Part shown: positions 6,129 through 6,366 of the stretch, piece after piece
Layout: every line of letters starts with the position of its first letter
Position numbering within the stretch: the first letter of the stretch is position 1
DNA from: Parachlamydiales bacterium
Lineage (GTDB): Bacteria; Chlamydiota; Chlamydiia; Chlamydiales; SM23-39
Assembly: GCA_020058465.1 (NCBI GenBank)
Contig: JAGVDZ010000097.1
Coordinates: 1-6,366 of the forward strand
Length of the DNA: 6,366 nt
Direction of reading: 5' to 3'
Translations under genes and position numbers: made by a program
Notes under the pieces: model-generated
What the model saw: the letters and a program-made list of their open reading frames with translations, nothing else
Databases searched by the model: none
What the model was told of the DNA's origin: nothing

Positions 6129-6366
6129 AAGGCCACGTGCATAGCCCCTGCAAGCCTATCTTCTAGCGTTGGTGTCTCTTCACGTGGAGCCTCTTGTAAC
6201 AGAGAAAAGGCCTCTTCTGTCATCTTGGCAAGACTATAAGAAGGGTCTTCTCCCTTCAGGAAAATTCCCAGTTGCTCTTCGTAGATCTCTTTGGACCAAA
6301 GCTCAACCTTATCCATGACACCTGCGACCACAATCTCTTTATCGATATTGGCCAGCTTCTTCAGAG
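6125..6366 (-). CDS. mraZ: Transcriptional regulator MraZ, C-terminal part (cut by window edge)
   Basis: The reading frame is open from the right edge of the window; 79 complete codons are visible before the TGA. The GTG at 6331-6329 is an internal valine codon, not a start: the residues before it (LKKLANIDKEI) fit the family and the frame continues. The diagnostic part is KEIVVAGVMDKVELW, matching the second SpoVT/AbrB-like repeat of MraZ, where DKxELW is typical. A more variable acidic helical tail follows. MraZ forms ring-shaped oligomers that bind direct repeats upstream of its own gene and control the dcw cluster in E. coli and mycoplasmas; that upstream region is outside the window. It overlaps rsmH by four bases (ATGA), the usual mraZ-rsmH pairing. 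Confidence 0.93.
   Translation of the reverse strand, partial: LKKLANIDKEIVVAGVMDKVELWSKEIYEEQLGIFLKGEDPSYSLAKMTEEAFSLLQEAPREETPTLEDRLAGAMHVAL

Noticed and set aside
5649..6239. Plus-strand open frames opposite rsmH and mraZ
   Set aside because: The minus strand encodes every conserved RsmH motif and the MraZ C-terminus here; the plus-strand frames are shadows.
6329..6331. GTG as the start of a separate 68-residue gene
   Set aside because: The frame is open to the window edge and the upstream residues continue the MraZ match, so this is an internal valine.

Overview
The window reads as a piece of a Chlamydiota (Chlamydiales-type) chromosome. Six genes on the minus strand form a very tightly packed division and cell-wall (dcw) cluster, transcribed from the right edge leftwards: mraZ (3' part only), rsmH/mraW, a small ftsL-like gene, ftsI (division transpeptidase, PBP3), murE and an N-acetylmuramoyl-L-alanine amidase (amiA/amiC type). 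Most bacteria continue from murE into murF-mraY-murD. Here an exported amidase follows murE directly, which is the order I recall from Chlamydia (rsmH-CT271-pbp3-murE-amiA). The organism call rests on this order, on the FtsL-like protein resembling the chlamydial one, and on the Inc-like gene at the left. It could be one of the environmental chlamydiae, but I cannot name a genus.

Layout: positions 6-755 (plus strand) hold one gene of unrecognised family. It has two closely spaced hydrophobic segments near the N-terminus (the bilobed pattern of chlamydial inclusion-membrane proteins), a proline-rich linker and a soluble C-terminal part. It converges tail-to-tail on the amidase gene with only 10 bases between the stop codons. 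Positions 766-6366 (minus strand) hold the dcw cluster. Junctions are a 4-base ATGA overlap (mraZ/rsmH), a 25-base overlap (rsmH/ftsL), a short gap of 12 to 21 bases depending on the ftsI start, an 11-base overlap (ftsI/murE) and a 4-base ATGA overlap (murE/amiA). No internal promoter or terminator is evident, so one polycistronic mRNA with translational coupling is likely; its promoter lies beyond the right edge.

The genes make a coherent set. MurE builds the meso-diaminopimelate-containing lipid precursor stem. FtsI crosslinks septal peptidoglycan with the bitopic FtsL-like partner. The amidase trims stem peptides from the glycan during division. RsmH modifies 16S rRNA, and MraZ is the presumed cluster regulator. 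No stretch longer than 300 bases lacks a gene, and no tRNA, rRNA, CRISPR array, insertion sequence or long repeat is visible. The items most worth following up are the Inc-like gene with its FH1/profilin-type proline motif, the amidase lacking any SxxK motif, and a striking excess of the hexamer GATCGA/TCGATC.
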